The notes beneath the pieces were generated by a model. The model did not search any database. It had not been told where the DNA came from and was given only the letters and a program-made list of their open reading frames with translations. The translations under genes were made by a program, and so were the position numbers. Below, one piece after another: positions 53,216 through 61,353 of a DNA stretch of 64,000 bases (positions are counted from its first letter, which is position 1; every line of letters begins with the position of its first letter). The stretch comes from JAWXBM01 sp034440115 (GTDB taxonomy: Bacteria > Pseudomonadota > Gammaproteobacteria > Xanthomonadales > SZUA-36): NCBI GenBank assembly GCA_034440115.1, contig JAWXBM010000080.1:5824-69823 (forward strand), given 5' to 3'.

Positions 53216-53986
53216 CTATTGCGCGCTTTCTTCGCTGGTTGGGGTCTTAGGTTCATCTTCCACGACCTTGAATTCGCCCAATTCAACATTGCCGGAATTC
53301 TCGCCGATATAGCGGTTCAGCTCATTGATGCGCTGACGTAATCCCTGGTAATAGGCCACATCGCGTGACGGTGCGCCGGGTTGCATTCCAATTGCAGAAG
53401 AACGTGAACCCGATTGGGTGTTACTGCCGCCCACGCTTTCGGCTTCGGAACCGTTGCCCGGATTGATGCCCCAGAACCTGGGCATTTGTGCCGCGTAGAC
53501 TTCCTCACAACGCGTACCCAGGCGCGAGCCGGTGCAGTCATTCAGTTCGCGCTTGGTTTGGGTAATCATGTCGCTGGCCAATTGGCGGTTACCCCATTTG
53601 CGCATGTAATAGTCGATTTTGCGTAAGGCTTTGTTCTGTTGGTCTTTCGGCACCATCGCGGACACGGTATCGCGATAATCGATGAGCGGATCAGATTTGT
53701 TCTGCGCCGCCAGGTAAGACCAGGCAAAAGCCTCCACGATATCGGATTCATGGCCCTGGCCTTCCAGGTACATGTAGGAAACACGGTATTGGGAAAAGGA
53801 GTCGCCCTGCTTGGCCAGGGGCAGATAGTTTCTGAACGCTTCGGTGTATTTACCGCCGGCATACAACTGGTCAGCCTGTTCCTGCTTGCTCACATAAACC
53901 GACTTCCTGGGAGTGCTGGCCTGAAGTGCCGAAGGCGCTGTGAAGGCCATGCAAACCAAGGCAGTAACAAGGATGATTTTTCGCAT
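53216..53986 (-). CDS. Secreted Sel1/TPR-repeat protein of unknown function
   Basis: 256 residues with a cleavable signal peptide (residues 1-23, ending LQA-ST). After it, KYTEAFRNYLPLAKQGDSFSQYRVSYMYLEGQG resembles one or two Sel1-like repeats. Later it is Gly/Ser-rich (residues 180-205) and ends in a charged tail. Two cysteines (NDCTGSRLGTRCEE) may form a disulphide. Probably periplasmic; function unknown. Confidence 0.7.
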   Translation of the reverse strand: MRKIILVTALVCMAFTAPSALQASTPRKSVYVSKQEQADQLYAGGKYTEAFRNYLPLAKQGDSFSQYRVSYMYLEGQGHESDIVEAFAWSYLAAQNKSDPLIDYRDTVSAMVPKDQQNKALRKIDYYMRKWGNRQLASDMITQTKRELNDCTGSRLGTRCEEVYAAQMPRFWGINPGNGSEAESVGGSNTQSGSRSSAIGMQPGAPSRDVAYYQGLRQRINELNRYIGENSGNVELGEFKVVEDEPKTPTSEESAQ

Positions 53987-54062
53987 GACAAAGCTGCTTT
54001 TTCTGATTCAGGCAGTGATTCTAGCCCGCAAACCGGGTGAGGGTGAAGTGCTTTTTTACCGG

Positions 54063-54530
54063 ATGGCCGATATCTTAAAGAAAACAGCCTGGTTGTTCTG
54101 GGCTTTCGATTCCGCTAGCATCGTACAGGTGAACACCAGGCACAAATCGGTAGTCTATTTGCTTTTGATAGTATTCCCCTTGTCCTTGTGGGCTGGTGGG
54201 CCCAAACCCTGTTCACAGGAACATGACACTCAGGCAGAACAGACCCAAGCCGCTGCGGCACACGCTCATCACGGCGCTGCTCCTACCGTTCAGGATGCCG
54301 GAGCAGCAGGCATCGAAGAAACGAAATTGAAATCACCTCCAGGCAAACGCTCTTGCTGCGATGAGTGCATCGAAGCCTGTGTGCTTGCTGGTTGTTCTTT
54401 GCTGGCACTTTCTTCTGAATTAAGGCCAGCGTTTTTATCCAATCGCAGTGATCCAGCCCTTTATTCCGCGCTAAGTCTCAGCGCACCAACGTGCCCTTCG
54501 TTATACCGACCTCCCATCCTGCCCGTCTAA
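54063..54530 (+). CDS. CopL-like secreted small copper-cluster protein
   Basis: 155 residues at the head of the copper genes. A hydrophobic segment (SVVYLLLIVFPLSLWAGG) could be a signal peptide; a GTG at 54129 would place it at the very N-terminus and may be the real start. After it: a His-rich stretch (HAHHGAAP), a Cys-rich stretch (RSCCDECIEACVLAGC) and a terminal LYRPPI. This His/Cys-plus-RPPI pattern resembles CopL and related copper-induced regulators, but the match is loose. Copper binding is inferred from residues and context. Confidence 0.5.
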   Translation: MADILKKTAWLFWAFDSASIVQVNTRHKSVVYLLLIVFPLSLWAGGPKPCSQEHDTQAEQTQAAAAHAHHGAAPTVQDAGAAGIEETKLKSPPGKRSCCDECIEACVLAGCSLLALSSELRPAFLSNRSDPALYSALSLSAPTCPSLYRPPILPV

Positions 54531-54629
54531 GCGACGTCAATATTTGACACCCAAAGTGTGGGTGCTGTCGCCGGATTGGTTCTGTGGCGATTGCGCTGTT
54601 TTTTATAAAATCAATTTATCGAGAATGTG

Positions 54630-54749
54630 ATGAAACTATTGTTCAAGTTTTCAGCAGTCATCATTTTGGTGGCGCTTGGGATTGTAGGTTTCGCCTGGTC
54701 AGGCCTCTACAACGTTGCCGCGAGCCGCATGAAAGTGAACATTAATTAA
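54630..54749 (+). CDS. Small single-span membrane protein, cytochrome-anchor-like
   Basis: 39 residues, nearly all one membrane helix (LFKFSAVIILVALGIVGFAW) followed by SGLYNVAAS. SGxYNVAA after a transmembrane anchor is seen at the start of some membrane c-type cytochromes, so this may be the remnant of one or a genuine small protein. It lies 16 bp before the TolC-type gene, with an AAGGAG box after its stop for that gene. Its own ribosome-binding site is weak (GAGAAT). Confidence 0.5.
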   Translation: MKLLFKFSAVIILVALGIVGFAWSGLYNVAASRMKVNIN

Positions 54750-54765
54750 GGAGTCATCTCTGACC

Positions 54766-56313
54766 ATGACGCTAACTAAATACAATTCTTATGCCCAACC
54801 AGGTAGATTTTCTAGCGGTATCGTACTGCTGTTGATCCTGTTTCTGGCCGGCTGTACGACCCTGCCACCCGATCTTGGCAGAAGTGATGTTGACACTTTG
54901 ATTTCGGAGCGTGGAAAACCGGTTGAACATCAAGCGACCGAGGCTGCCGCAAAGAAGTTTGTGTCCAGCTTGACGGCAAGCCCTCTGACGCCGGACGGTG
55001 CCATTCGAATTGCGTTAGTGAACAACCCACAACTACAAGCAGCCTATGCCCAGCTCGGTTTTGCAGCAGCCGATGTCTACGCAGCGGGTCGTGTTCGCAA
55101 CCCGGTTTTCAGTGCTTCCTTGCTGTTTCCGAATGTACCAACAGAAGCCAATCAGCTCACCCTGGGGCTGGTGACCTCTTTCACCGACCTGATTACCATG
55201 TCATCCAGAAAGCGTCTTTCGGCCGGGGCGTTTGCTGCCTTGAAGTCCAGTATCGGGGCGGAAATTCTGCAAGTGGCAGCCGCGGCTGAACGCGCTCTAT
55301 ATCTGTATGCAGGTGCACAGCAGGTGGAAGCACTGCGCAATCAAGTGGCCCTTGCTGCAGCGCTATCTGCAGGCCTTGCTGAGCGCTTCTTCGAAGCGGG
55401 TAACATGAAGGCGCGCGAACTGGCCCTTGAGCGAGCTGCCGCATCTGAAGCCCGCCTTGAGGCGCTGGATGCGGCTGCCGAAACGCAGGCTGCCAGGACA
55501 ACTCTGGCAACGGTGCTCGGACTTTCCAGCGGCAGTGATTGGACTGCACAGAATCAATTGTATTTGCCAGTTACCGAGGAAGATGAGCTGGATACGCTGC
55601 TCTCGCTGGCTTTTGAGTCACGGTTGGATCTGGAAGCTGCTCAAACCAACGCAGAGGTACTGGCTGATCGACTGGGTATTACGAATTGGAGCCGTTGGCT
55701 GGGAGAACTGGATGTCGGTGTCAGTCGCGAACGTGAGACCGACGGCTCTCGTATTACCGGGCCGGAGCTGGCTTGGGAGCTACCGGTATTCAATCAACAC
55801 CAAGACGCCATGTTACGGGCGGAGGCGGAGCTTAAGATTGCCATCGCCGAAGTACGGCGATTGACCATTGCCGTCGATAACAGCGTTCGGCTGGCCCACG
55901 CTGAGCTACAGAATGCCAGGCTGCGCATCGCAGAATACCAGCAGGAATTGATCCCGCAGCGGGTCGAAGCAGTTGCCCGTGCCCAGGAAGAGGTAAATTT
56001 CATGCTTATCGGCGTCTTCGAATTGATTGTCACCAAACAGCAGGAATACGCCGCCTACCAGGGATACCTCGAGGCTATCCGTGATTATTGGGTAGTACGA
56101 GCCGACCTGAGTCTGGCCGCAGGAAACACTTTGCCCAGCAGCGCTGCGATTGGCGAGCAGCGAGTGGAAACAGAGGATTTCCTTAATCCCCAGCCGGCCG
56201 ACATGAACCATTCGGGCCACGGTGCAATGAAGATGGAAAAGGATATGGAAATGAACACGAAAACAGGCGAACACGAATCACATCAAGCGGAAAAAAACGG
56301 AGATCAGCCATGA
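54766..56313 (+). CDS. TolC/CusC-like outer-membrane efflux lipoprotein
   Basis: 515 residues. Lipobox LFLAGC (about Cys28), then the two-fold helical TolC/OEP architecture (TPDGAIRIALVNNPQLQAAYAQLG at the first helix). The last 40 residues are His/Met-rich (HSGHGAMKMEKDMEM, GEHESHQAEKNGD), a typical metal-binding tail. No CusA or CusB is adjacent. Overlaps the multicopper oxidase gene by 4 bp, so the two are one transcript. Confidence 0.86.
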   Translation: MTLTKYNSYAQPGRFSSGIVLLLILFLAGCTTLPPDLGRSDVDTLISERGKPVEHQATEAAAKKFVSSLTASPLTPDGAIRIALVNNPQLQAAYAQLGFAAADVYAAGRVRNPVFSASLLFPNVPTEANQLTLGLVTSFTDLITMSSRKRLSAGAFAALKSSIGAEILQVAAAAERALYLYAGAQQVEALRNQVALAAALSAGLAERFFEAGNMKARELALERAAASEARLEALDAAAETQAARTTLATVLGLSSGSDWTAQNQLYLPVTEEDELDTLLSLAFESRLDLEAAQTNAEVLADRLGITNWSRWLGELDVGVSRERETDGSRITGPELAWELPVFNQHQDAMLRAEAELKIAIAEVRRLTIAVDNSVRLAHAELQNARLRIAEYQQELIPQRVEAVARAQEEVNFMLIGVFELIVTKQQEYAAYQGYLEAIRDYWVVRADLSLAAGNTLPSSAAIGEQRVETEDFLNPQPADMNHSGHGAMKMEKDMEMNTKTGEHESHQAEKNGDQP

Positions 56314-57614
56314 CCTCGCGACGGGAATTCCTGGGTTATACCGGGGCAGGCGCGGTTATGGCGACCGTGGGCCCCCTGAGTGGCAAGGTTAATGCTGCTG
56401 AGGCGCCGCGCGCACCAGCCAACAACGCTTCGAATACATACCTGCCGACCAAGACTCTGAATGGCTGGACGCTCCCTTACACCATGAAAGACGGCGTAAA
56501 GGAGTTTCATTTGGTGGCTGAAGAAGTAGACCATGAATTCGCACCGGGCAGCCGGGCCAAGTGCTGGGGTTACAACGGAAGTACTCCCGGTCCCACCATT
56601 GAAGCCGTTGAAGGGGACAGAGTTCGAATCCTGGTAACAAATCTGCTCAAGGAGCATACCACCATTCATTGGCACGGCCTTATTCTGCCAAGTGGTATGG
56701 ACGGCGTGGGTGGATTAAGTCAGCCTGCTATTCAGCCCGGTGAAACCTATGCCTACGAATTCACCTTGGTTCAGCACGGCAGCCATATGTACCATCCGCA
56801 CGCCGATGAGATGGTCCAGTTGGCCGTTGGTCTGATGGGCATGTTCATTATTCACCCCAAGGAGGGTGAGGCTGTTCCGATTGATCGGGATTATTGCTTT
56901 CTGCTGCATAATTGGGCTTTACACCCCGGCACTTATCGGCCCGATCCGGCCGTGATGGTGGAATTTGACTTGTGGACGTTCAACAGCAAGGTCTTCCCTG
57001 CAATAGAGCCCTTGGTGGCACGGACTGGTGATCGTGTGCGCATCCGCATGGCCAATCTTTCCATGTGGAACCATCCGATTCATTTGCATGGTGTGCAGTA
57101 TTGGGTAACAGGATCAGACGGTGGACGCTGGCCGCAGGCGCAGTGGCGCACAGAGACTTCCGAAATCATTGGGGTTGGCCAAATACGTGATATCGAATTC
57201 ATTGCCGTTCCTGGTGATTGGGCTTTTCATTGCCACATGGCGCATCACACCATGAATGCCATGGGACACAAGATCCCCAATCCCCTGGGGGTCGATCAAA
57301 GCGGCATCGATGCGGAAATCAGGAAACTGTTGCCGGGTTTTGTGGCCATGGGGGAGAACGGTATGGCAGAACATCAGGAGCACACGAATATGGGTCATGC
57401 TAAAGGGCCAGTCAATACATTACCCATGATGATGGGCATTGGCCCCTATGGGAATATCGAAATGGGCGGCATGTTTACCACGGTGAAAGTTCGGGATGAT
57501 TTGCAGCCGGGTGACTATAAGGACCCGGGTTGGTACGCTGCTCCTGCGGGGACCGTGGCTGCGCGCGTCAGTGCCAACCCGGATTTTGGCAGTCCAACAC
57601 GCCGAAAGGCCTGA
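56310..57614 (+). CDS. Multicopper oxidase with Tat signal
   Basis: 434 residues. Tat signal SRREFLGYTGAGAVMATVG (from residue 3). Copper ligands are all seen: HWHG (about 118), HPHADEM (about 165), HPIHLHG (about 255) and HCHMAHHTMNAMG (about 308), giving type 1-3 sites. The C-terminal part is Met-rich (NMGHAKGPVNTLPMMMG). Related proteins oxidise Cu(I) in the periplasm (CueO/CopA). This version is shorter than typical CopA (about 600). Confidence 0.9.
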   Translation: MTSRREFLGYTGAGAVMATVGPLSGKVNAAEAPRAPANNASNTYLPTKTLNGWTLPYTMKDGVKEFHLVAEEVDHEFAPGSRAKCWGYNGSTPGPTIEAVEGDRVRILVTNLLKEHTTIHWHGLILPSGMDGVGGLSQPAIQPGETYAYEFTLVQHGSHMYHPHADEMVQLAVGLMGMFIIHPKEGEAVPIDRDYCFLLHNWALHPGTYRPDPAVMVEFDLWTFNSKVFPAIEPLVARTGDRVRIRMANLSMWNHPIHLHGVQYWVTGSDGGRWPQAQWRTETSEIIGVGQIRDIEFIAVPGDWAFHCHMAHHTMNAMGHKIPNPLGVDQSGIDAEIRKLLPGFVAMGENGMAEHQEHTNMGHAKGPVNTLPMMMGIGPYGNIEMGGMFTTVKVRDDLQPGDYKDPGWYAAPAGTVAARVSANPDFGSPTRRKA

Positions 57615-57620
57615 AGTTGG

Positions 57621-57839
57621 TCAGCGTAAACTTTCAACCATGTTCATCGGTTTCTTGAGCTCCCTGGCCTTGATTTCCTTGAGGCCGACGACCTTCTCGT
57701 CATAGACCACGGTTGCGCTGCCGCCGACGTAGTTGACCTCGGCCTTGTCGATGCCCGGCAGTTTCAGAAGCTGTTTCTCGACGCCCCGCGCGCTCAGCGC
57801 TGAGAGCATCCCGGCTACTTCAATAACGCTGGTTTTCAT
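57621..57839 (-). CDS. HMA-like protein lacking the CxxC metal motif
   Basis: 72 residues from the ATG at 57839. It has the ferredoxin-like HMA fold pattern (VEKQLLKLPGIDKAEVNYVGGSATVVYDEKVV) of copper chaperones. Where the family has GMxCxxC this protein has GMLSALSARG, without cysteines, so it is unlikely to hold Cu(I) in the usual way. Convergent with the multicopper oxidase gene. The in-frame ATG at 57962 would add 41 residues unlike an HMA domain. Confidence 0.75.
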   Translation of the reverse strand: MKTSVIEVAGMLSALSARGVEKQLLKLPGIDKAEVNYVGGSATVVYDEKVVGLKEIKARELKKPMNMVESLR

Positions 57840-57938
57840 TGCTGCACCCAATTTATTTCTGAGAAAGTTGTATTTTCTTACGCGAACAATTAGTAAACGG
57901 CTCGCCTCGCTACTCTGCAACTTCCTGACGCTGTCACC

Positions 57939-57952
57939 TTGACTCAGGTCAA
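57939..57952 (-). promoter_or_regulatory. FNR/DNR-type palindrome upstream of the HMA-like gene
   Basis: TTGACTCAGGTCAA is a perfect TTGAC-N4-GTCAA palindrome, about 100 bp before the HMA-like start. It is close to the FNR/CRP half-site TTGAT/TTGAC. A related box lies at 62212. It could be bound by the Crp/Fnr regulator encoded at 61354-62148; no direct evidence. Confidence 0.5.
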
Positions 57953-58007
57953 CAAACATCATGCAACCTGAAAGGTTTCAAAAACCGTATTGTTTAGGTG
58001 GACTTGG

Positions 58008-58841
58008 TTAGTGGTGTGATATTTCGGCTTCGCTCTCCACCTCGTCCGCCCAATAGCCGGAACGACCGTAGTGTTCATGGATGCCCATTTCCTGCGTTCG
58101 ATCCAATTGCGCCGTCGAGTCGTAGGGCGGAGCGTCTTTTACTGCTTGCCGGGTCAGATCGACCGAGACGGTGGTCTCGGACCAGCCGACGTTCTTGATC
58201 CACTGCGGCGCAATCAGCACCTGGTGACCGAGCCACCAGTTGCTGGTGTTCACAATCAGGTATCGAATGGCCCAGCTCTGCTCATCGACGAGCAGGCCCT
58301 GTACATGGCCGATGTCGCCATCGCTCGCATGGATGTGATAATCGATGACCGCCTTGCAACTGCGCAGATGAGGGTCGTCGTCCCGGTGCCGCTCCTCATC
58401 GGCGCGGGCGTAGGCCTCCTGTACTTCTGGATCTGCGACATACGCGGTCGAACCCAAGACGCCGTCGCTCGTCATCATCATGCCCGGATAGGCACCGCCG
58501 CCCCACAGCCCGGCACCGCCCCAGTAGGAGGGATAGCCGTAGTAGCCGAGATAGCGCATTTCGTGCTGGCGCGAGACCGGCTTGTCGGTGTCGATGTCGG
58601 GACTGCTTTTCACCTGCTCTTTCGTGATCGATACGGGCAGCACCTTATCCGTCCAGTCCGGGTCGCCGATCGCAATCGGCGAGATCAGCACTTTGCGGCT
58701 CGAAAGCCAACTGCCGGTGTCGACAACGAAATAGCGGATGACCCACGCTTCGTCATCGAAATAGAAATCCTTCACGTGACCGATATTGCCGTCGGTGGCG
58801 CGGATGGCGTAGTCCTCAAGATCCTTCATGCTGCGTAACAT
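58008..58841 (-). CDS. Protein with two PRC-barrel domains
   Basis: 277 residues, cytoplasmic by sequence. Two PRC-barrel domains: residues about 1-85 (IGHVKDFYFDDEAWVIRYFVVDTGSWL) and about 160-245 (IGHVQGLLVDEQSWAIRYLIVNTSNWWLG). A Gly/Tyr-rich linker (YLGYYGYPSYWGGAGLW) joins them. PRC-barrels are protein- or RNA-contact modules; tandem copies of this type turn up in proteobacterial stress islands. Starts near a possible boundary of a rearranged block. Confidence 0.85.
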   Translation of the reverse strand: MLRSMKDLEDYAIRATDGNIGHVKDFYFDDEAWVIRYFVVDTGSWLSSRKVLISPIAIGDPDWTDKVLPVSITKEQVKSSPDIDTDKPVSRQHEMRYLGYYGYPSYWGGAGLWGGGAYPGMMMTSDGVLGSTAYVADPEVQEAYARADEERHRDDDPHLRSCKAVIDYHIHASDGDIGHVQGLLVDEQSWAIRYLIVNTSNWWLGHQVLIAPQWIKNVGWSETTVSVDLTRQAVKDAPPYDSTAQLDRTQEMGIHEHYGRSGYWADEVESEAEISHH

Positions 58842-58888
58842 GTGTCCTGCTCCTTGGAATTAGAGATTTAAGAAAAATCGGGTGCACG

Positions 58889-58958
58889 AGCCCGGACTAT
58901 TTCTTGTGTGGGCAAGCAACAAGCTGGGGCGTGAGTACATTCATGAATAGTCCGGGCT
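58889..58958. repeat. 13-bp perfect inverted repeat
   Basis: AGCCCGGACTATT (58889-58901) and AATAGTCCGGGCT (58946-58958) flank a 44-bp spacer, 47 bp upstream of the PRC-barrel start. It could form a hairpin or mark the end of a small mobile element. Confidence 0.8.
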
Positions 58959-58961
58959 AGG

Positions 58962-58980
58962 AGGCTGTTTATACGCCGAA
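58962..58980. repeat. Left copy of a 19-bp direct repeat
   Basis: AGGCTGTTTATACGCCGAA occurs here and again at 63464-63482 in the same orientation, about 4.5 kb apart. Confidence 0.9.
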
Positions 58981-59021
58981 TAGATACCCGGTACTGTACG
59001 TAAGCGCACATTGACTGGGCC

Positions 59022-59119
59022 TGTGAACTGAAGATTGTGAATTGAAGATTGTGAATTGAAGATTGTGAATTGAAGATTGTGAATTGAAGATTGTGAATTG
59101 AAGATTGTGAATTGAAGAT
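59022..59119. repeat. 14-bp tandem repeat, 7 copies
   Basis: TGTGAATTGAAGAT repeated seven times (the first copy TGTGAACTGAAGAT), about 180 bp upstream of the PRC-barrel gene. Non-coding. Confidence 0.96.
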
Positions 59120-59765
59120 GAGTTGAGTTGGTAGTTTGCTGCCTGAGCAATTTTCTGTAACCGTATTTTGGCCGATCGCCTTCGGGCTCACGGCAGCCGA
59201 TTTTCAATCCTGCATGCCACCCTTCAGTGGCCCCAAGAAAGTCGGCAGCTTACTTACCGCACAGACGCAAGCTGGACGAAGCCAAGGCCAGTTCCAAGAG
59301 CGCCACGAGGTGCTGCGGCACGGCAAGCGAGAAAGCGGCAACTGCTTGCGCAAATTAGGCACAGTATGGCGTTGAAAGAGGCAGACCGTTTTCGCGTCGC
59401 CGCTGGGCACGAGCTGAGGTCAGCTTGGTTGCAGCGACGGCGCCGAATGAGCAATGCCATGCATCTTCATTCATTGTCGCGGGAATCGCCCGGCGGCGCC
59501 CGCAAGGCGGTGGCAGTCATAAGGGCTACTGGCGAAATCGGGCAGATTCAGGCAATCGGTATTGGCCCCGGGTGATGTATAGATCCGGATGGTGGCTTTC
59601 TGATTCTGCGATGTTGGCGACATTGTTGGCAAATTCTATCCGTAGCAGCGTTCATTTAGCGAATTTATGCACCCGGGGCGACAGATATCGTGCCGCTTCG
59701 GGTGGGGAACTGCTGGTCGTCGGCAACCTGTGCTCAATCGCACGGACGGTACAAGCCATGCTGCC
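59120..59765. other. Intergenic region with no supported gene
   Basis: 646 bp between the tandem repeat and the ATP-grasp gene. Open frames are present on both strands but none has a good start, ribosome-binding site or recognisable domain. The segment has sub-repeats of GCxACGAGxTGC type only by eye. Possibly decayed sequence. Confidence 0.5.
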
Positions 59766-61139
59766 TCATTGCACGCAGTCTTTTTCCGCCCATCCGGCCA
59801 GCCCGTCGGCCGGTCCTTCGTACACCGGCGCAAAGCCGCCACCGGGGGTGCGGAAGTTCGTCGTCTGGCCTTGGTACAAACGCGCCGCAATCCATTGCAC
59901 GCTGCCGCCATACACATAGTCGCGAAGGTCGAACTTGAGCACCTGCATCGGTTCCGCGTCGGAGACCACCCGACCGCCGGGGGTCACCAGCGCCTGTGCC
60001 ACATAACCGCCGGCGAGGATCTCTTGCCAGACCCGCTGGGTCAGCTTGTCGCCGCGGTAGGCGGCACGCCCACCGAACCCGGCGAAAGGTTTGAAAAACA
60101 GCTTTTTGCGCTCTCGCCAGAGACGCTCGGCATGGGCCGGATCGACCACTTCGGTGGAAGGAATGCCGGCCAGCAAAACGTCTTGTGTGGCTTGCGGCAC
60201 ACCCAGCGCATCGAGTCGGGTCGCATCGCTGAGCAAAGTCAGGTTGCGCTTGTCAGCGTACAGGGCGTGCGCCTGCGGGTGCGGCGTGAGCACCACCGCG
60301 TTCTGCAGGTAGGCCTCTCGCAGCGTGCTGCTTGCCGGTGCGTCGAGCGCGAAGTCCGTCAGGCGGTTGTAGACCAGGTCGATGGCCAGTTTGTCGTGCC
60401 AGAGCGTGCCGTCACGAAGCTTGAACTCAGTCGGACCGGCGATCACGGCTTGCAGCCCGTGGCGTCGAAACAGTTGCTGAAACAATAAAAACTCCGGATA
60501 CAGGTACTGTTGCTCAGGGTTCTCGTCGATGATGGCGATACTGCGCAACGGGCGAGCATGCCCGGACCGAGCATACCCGGACAGCGACCACTCCGCGCGA
60601 AACATCGACACGATCCTGTCTTCGAACTCGCTCGCCGTGACCGGCAGAGGCAGCAGAGCATCGATCGCCGGGCAACACGCGCGTTGCGCCCGCGCCAGCA
60701 CGGCGTTGAGCATTGCGCCGCCGGCATTGGTGTTGATCTCGATGAGCCCGAATCCGCCTTCGGTTACATGAAAGTCATAGCCGAAGAAGACGCCCTTGGC
60801 TCCGCCCGGGTCGTGACGCGCGATGGCGGGCGAATGACGCAGCACCTCTTCGCGGTATGCCGGCATCGCCACAACCGATTCGACCGCCCGTACCAGCTCG
60901 GTCATGCGTGCGATGTGGGCATGTGACAGAAACACCGGGCGCTCTGCGAACAGATGCGGACAGCGCTGCTGCAGCAGATCGAACAGACCGGGCTGGCCGA
61001 TTTCGGACTCCAATGCCTGGCGCAGCGCCCCGCTGTCGAGGCTCACGCAAAAGCACTCGCGGTTCAGCACTTCGATAGATTGGGAACCGAACGCGGCGGC
61101 AACCGTTGTCGTCGAGAGGGGGATCAAAGGATCAGTCAT
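59766..61139 (-). CDS. ATP-grasp-like protein of unknown function
   Basis: 457 residues from the ATG at 61139. The segment GVFFGYDFHVTEGGFGLIEINTNAGGAMLN (read in pieces, about residues 118-147) and later KKLFFKPFAGFGGRAAYRG (about 347-365) resemble ATP-grasp ATP- and metal-binding strands, the latter resembling the lysine and glycine-rich loop. Function and substrate unknown. An in-frame ATG at 61205 lies inside the direct repeat and is not used. It is a member of the PRC/Crp/HAD block. Confidence 0.7.
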   Translation of the reverse strand: MTDPLIPLSTTTVAAAFGSQSIEVLNRECFCVSLDSGALRQALESEIGQPGLFDLLQQRCPHLFAERPVFLSHAHIARMTELVRAVESVVAMPAYREEVLRHSPAIARHDPGGAKGVFFGYDFHVTEGGFGLIEINTNAGGAMLNAVLARAQRACCPAIDALLPLPVTASEFEDRIVSMFRAEWSLSGYARSGHARPLRSIAIIDENPEQQYLYPEFLLFQQLFRRHGLQAVIAGPTEFKLRDGTLWHDKLAIDLVYNRLTDFALDAPASSTLREAYLQNAVVLTPHPQAHALYADKRNLTLLSDATRLDALGVPQATQDVLLAGIPSTEVVDPAHAERLWRERKKLFFKPFAGFGGRAAYRGDKLTQRVWQEILAGGYVAQALVTPGGRVVSDAEPMQVLKFDLRDYVYGGSVQWIAARLYQGQTTNFRTPGGGFAPVYEGPADGLAGWAEKDCVQ

Positions 61140-61198
61140 ATCTGGACTCCATGGATTGAAAGGGCCTGGCTGCTGCCCGCGAGTACGTCGGATTCGGC

Positions 61199-61284
61199 GA
61201 GCCATACCTAGTGCTGTTTCACCGCTCTTTCTTGCGGCGATCAGAAGCTGGCTGAAGATGGCCGGTCATAAGCAGCCGTTCCTT
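61199..61284. repeat. Direct repeat copy A flanking the crp-like gene
   Basis: About 85 bp (begins GAGCCATACCTAGTGCTG) nearly identical to 62382-62468. On the minus strand both contain the same short C-terminus, MTGHLQPAxDRRK-ER, followed by a stop. A third, shorter pair (AAGGACTGGTGTGAC at 61327 and 61397) lies between them. Confidence 0.9.
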
Positions 61285-61353
61285 CCTCCCCTGCCTTTCT
61301 GGCCTTCACAACGTGAACCAGGGGCGAAGGACTGGTGTGACTTCCGGCTTGCT

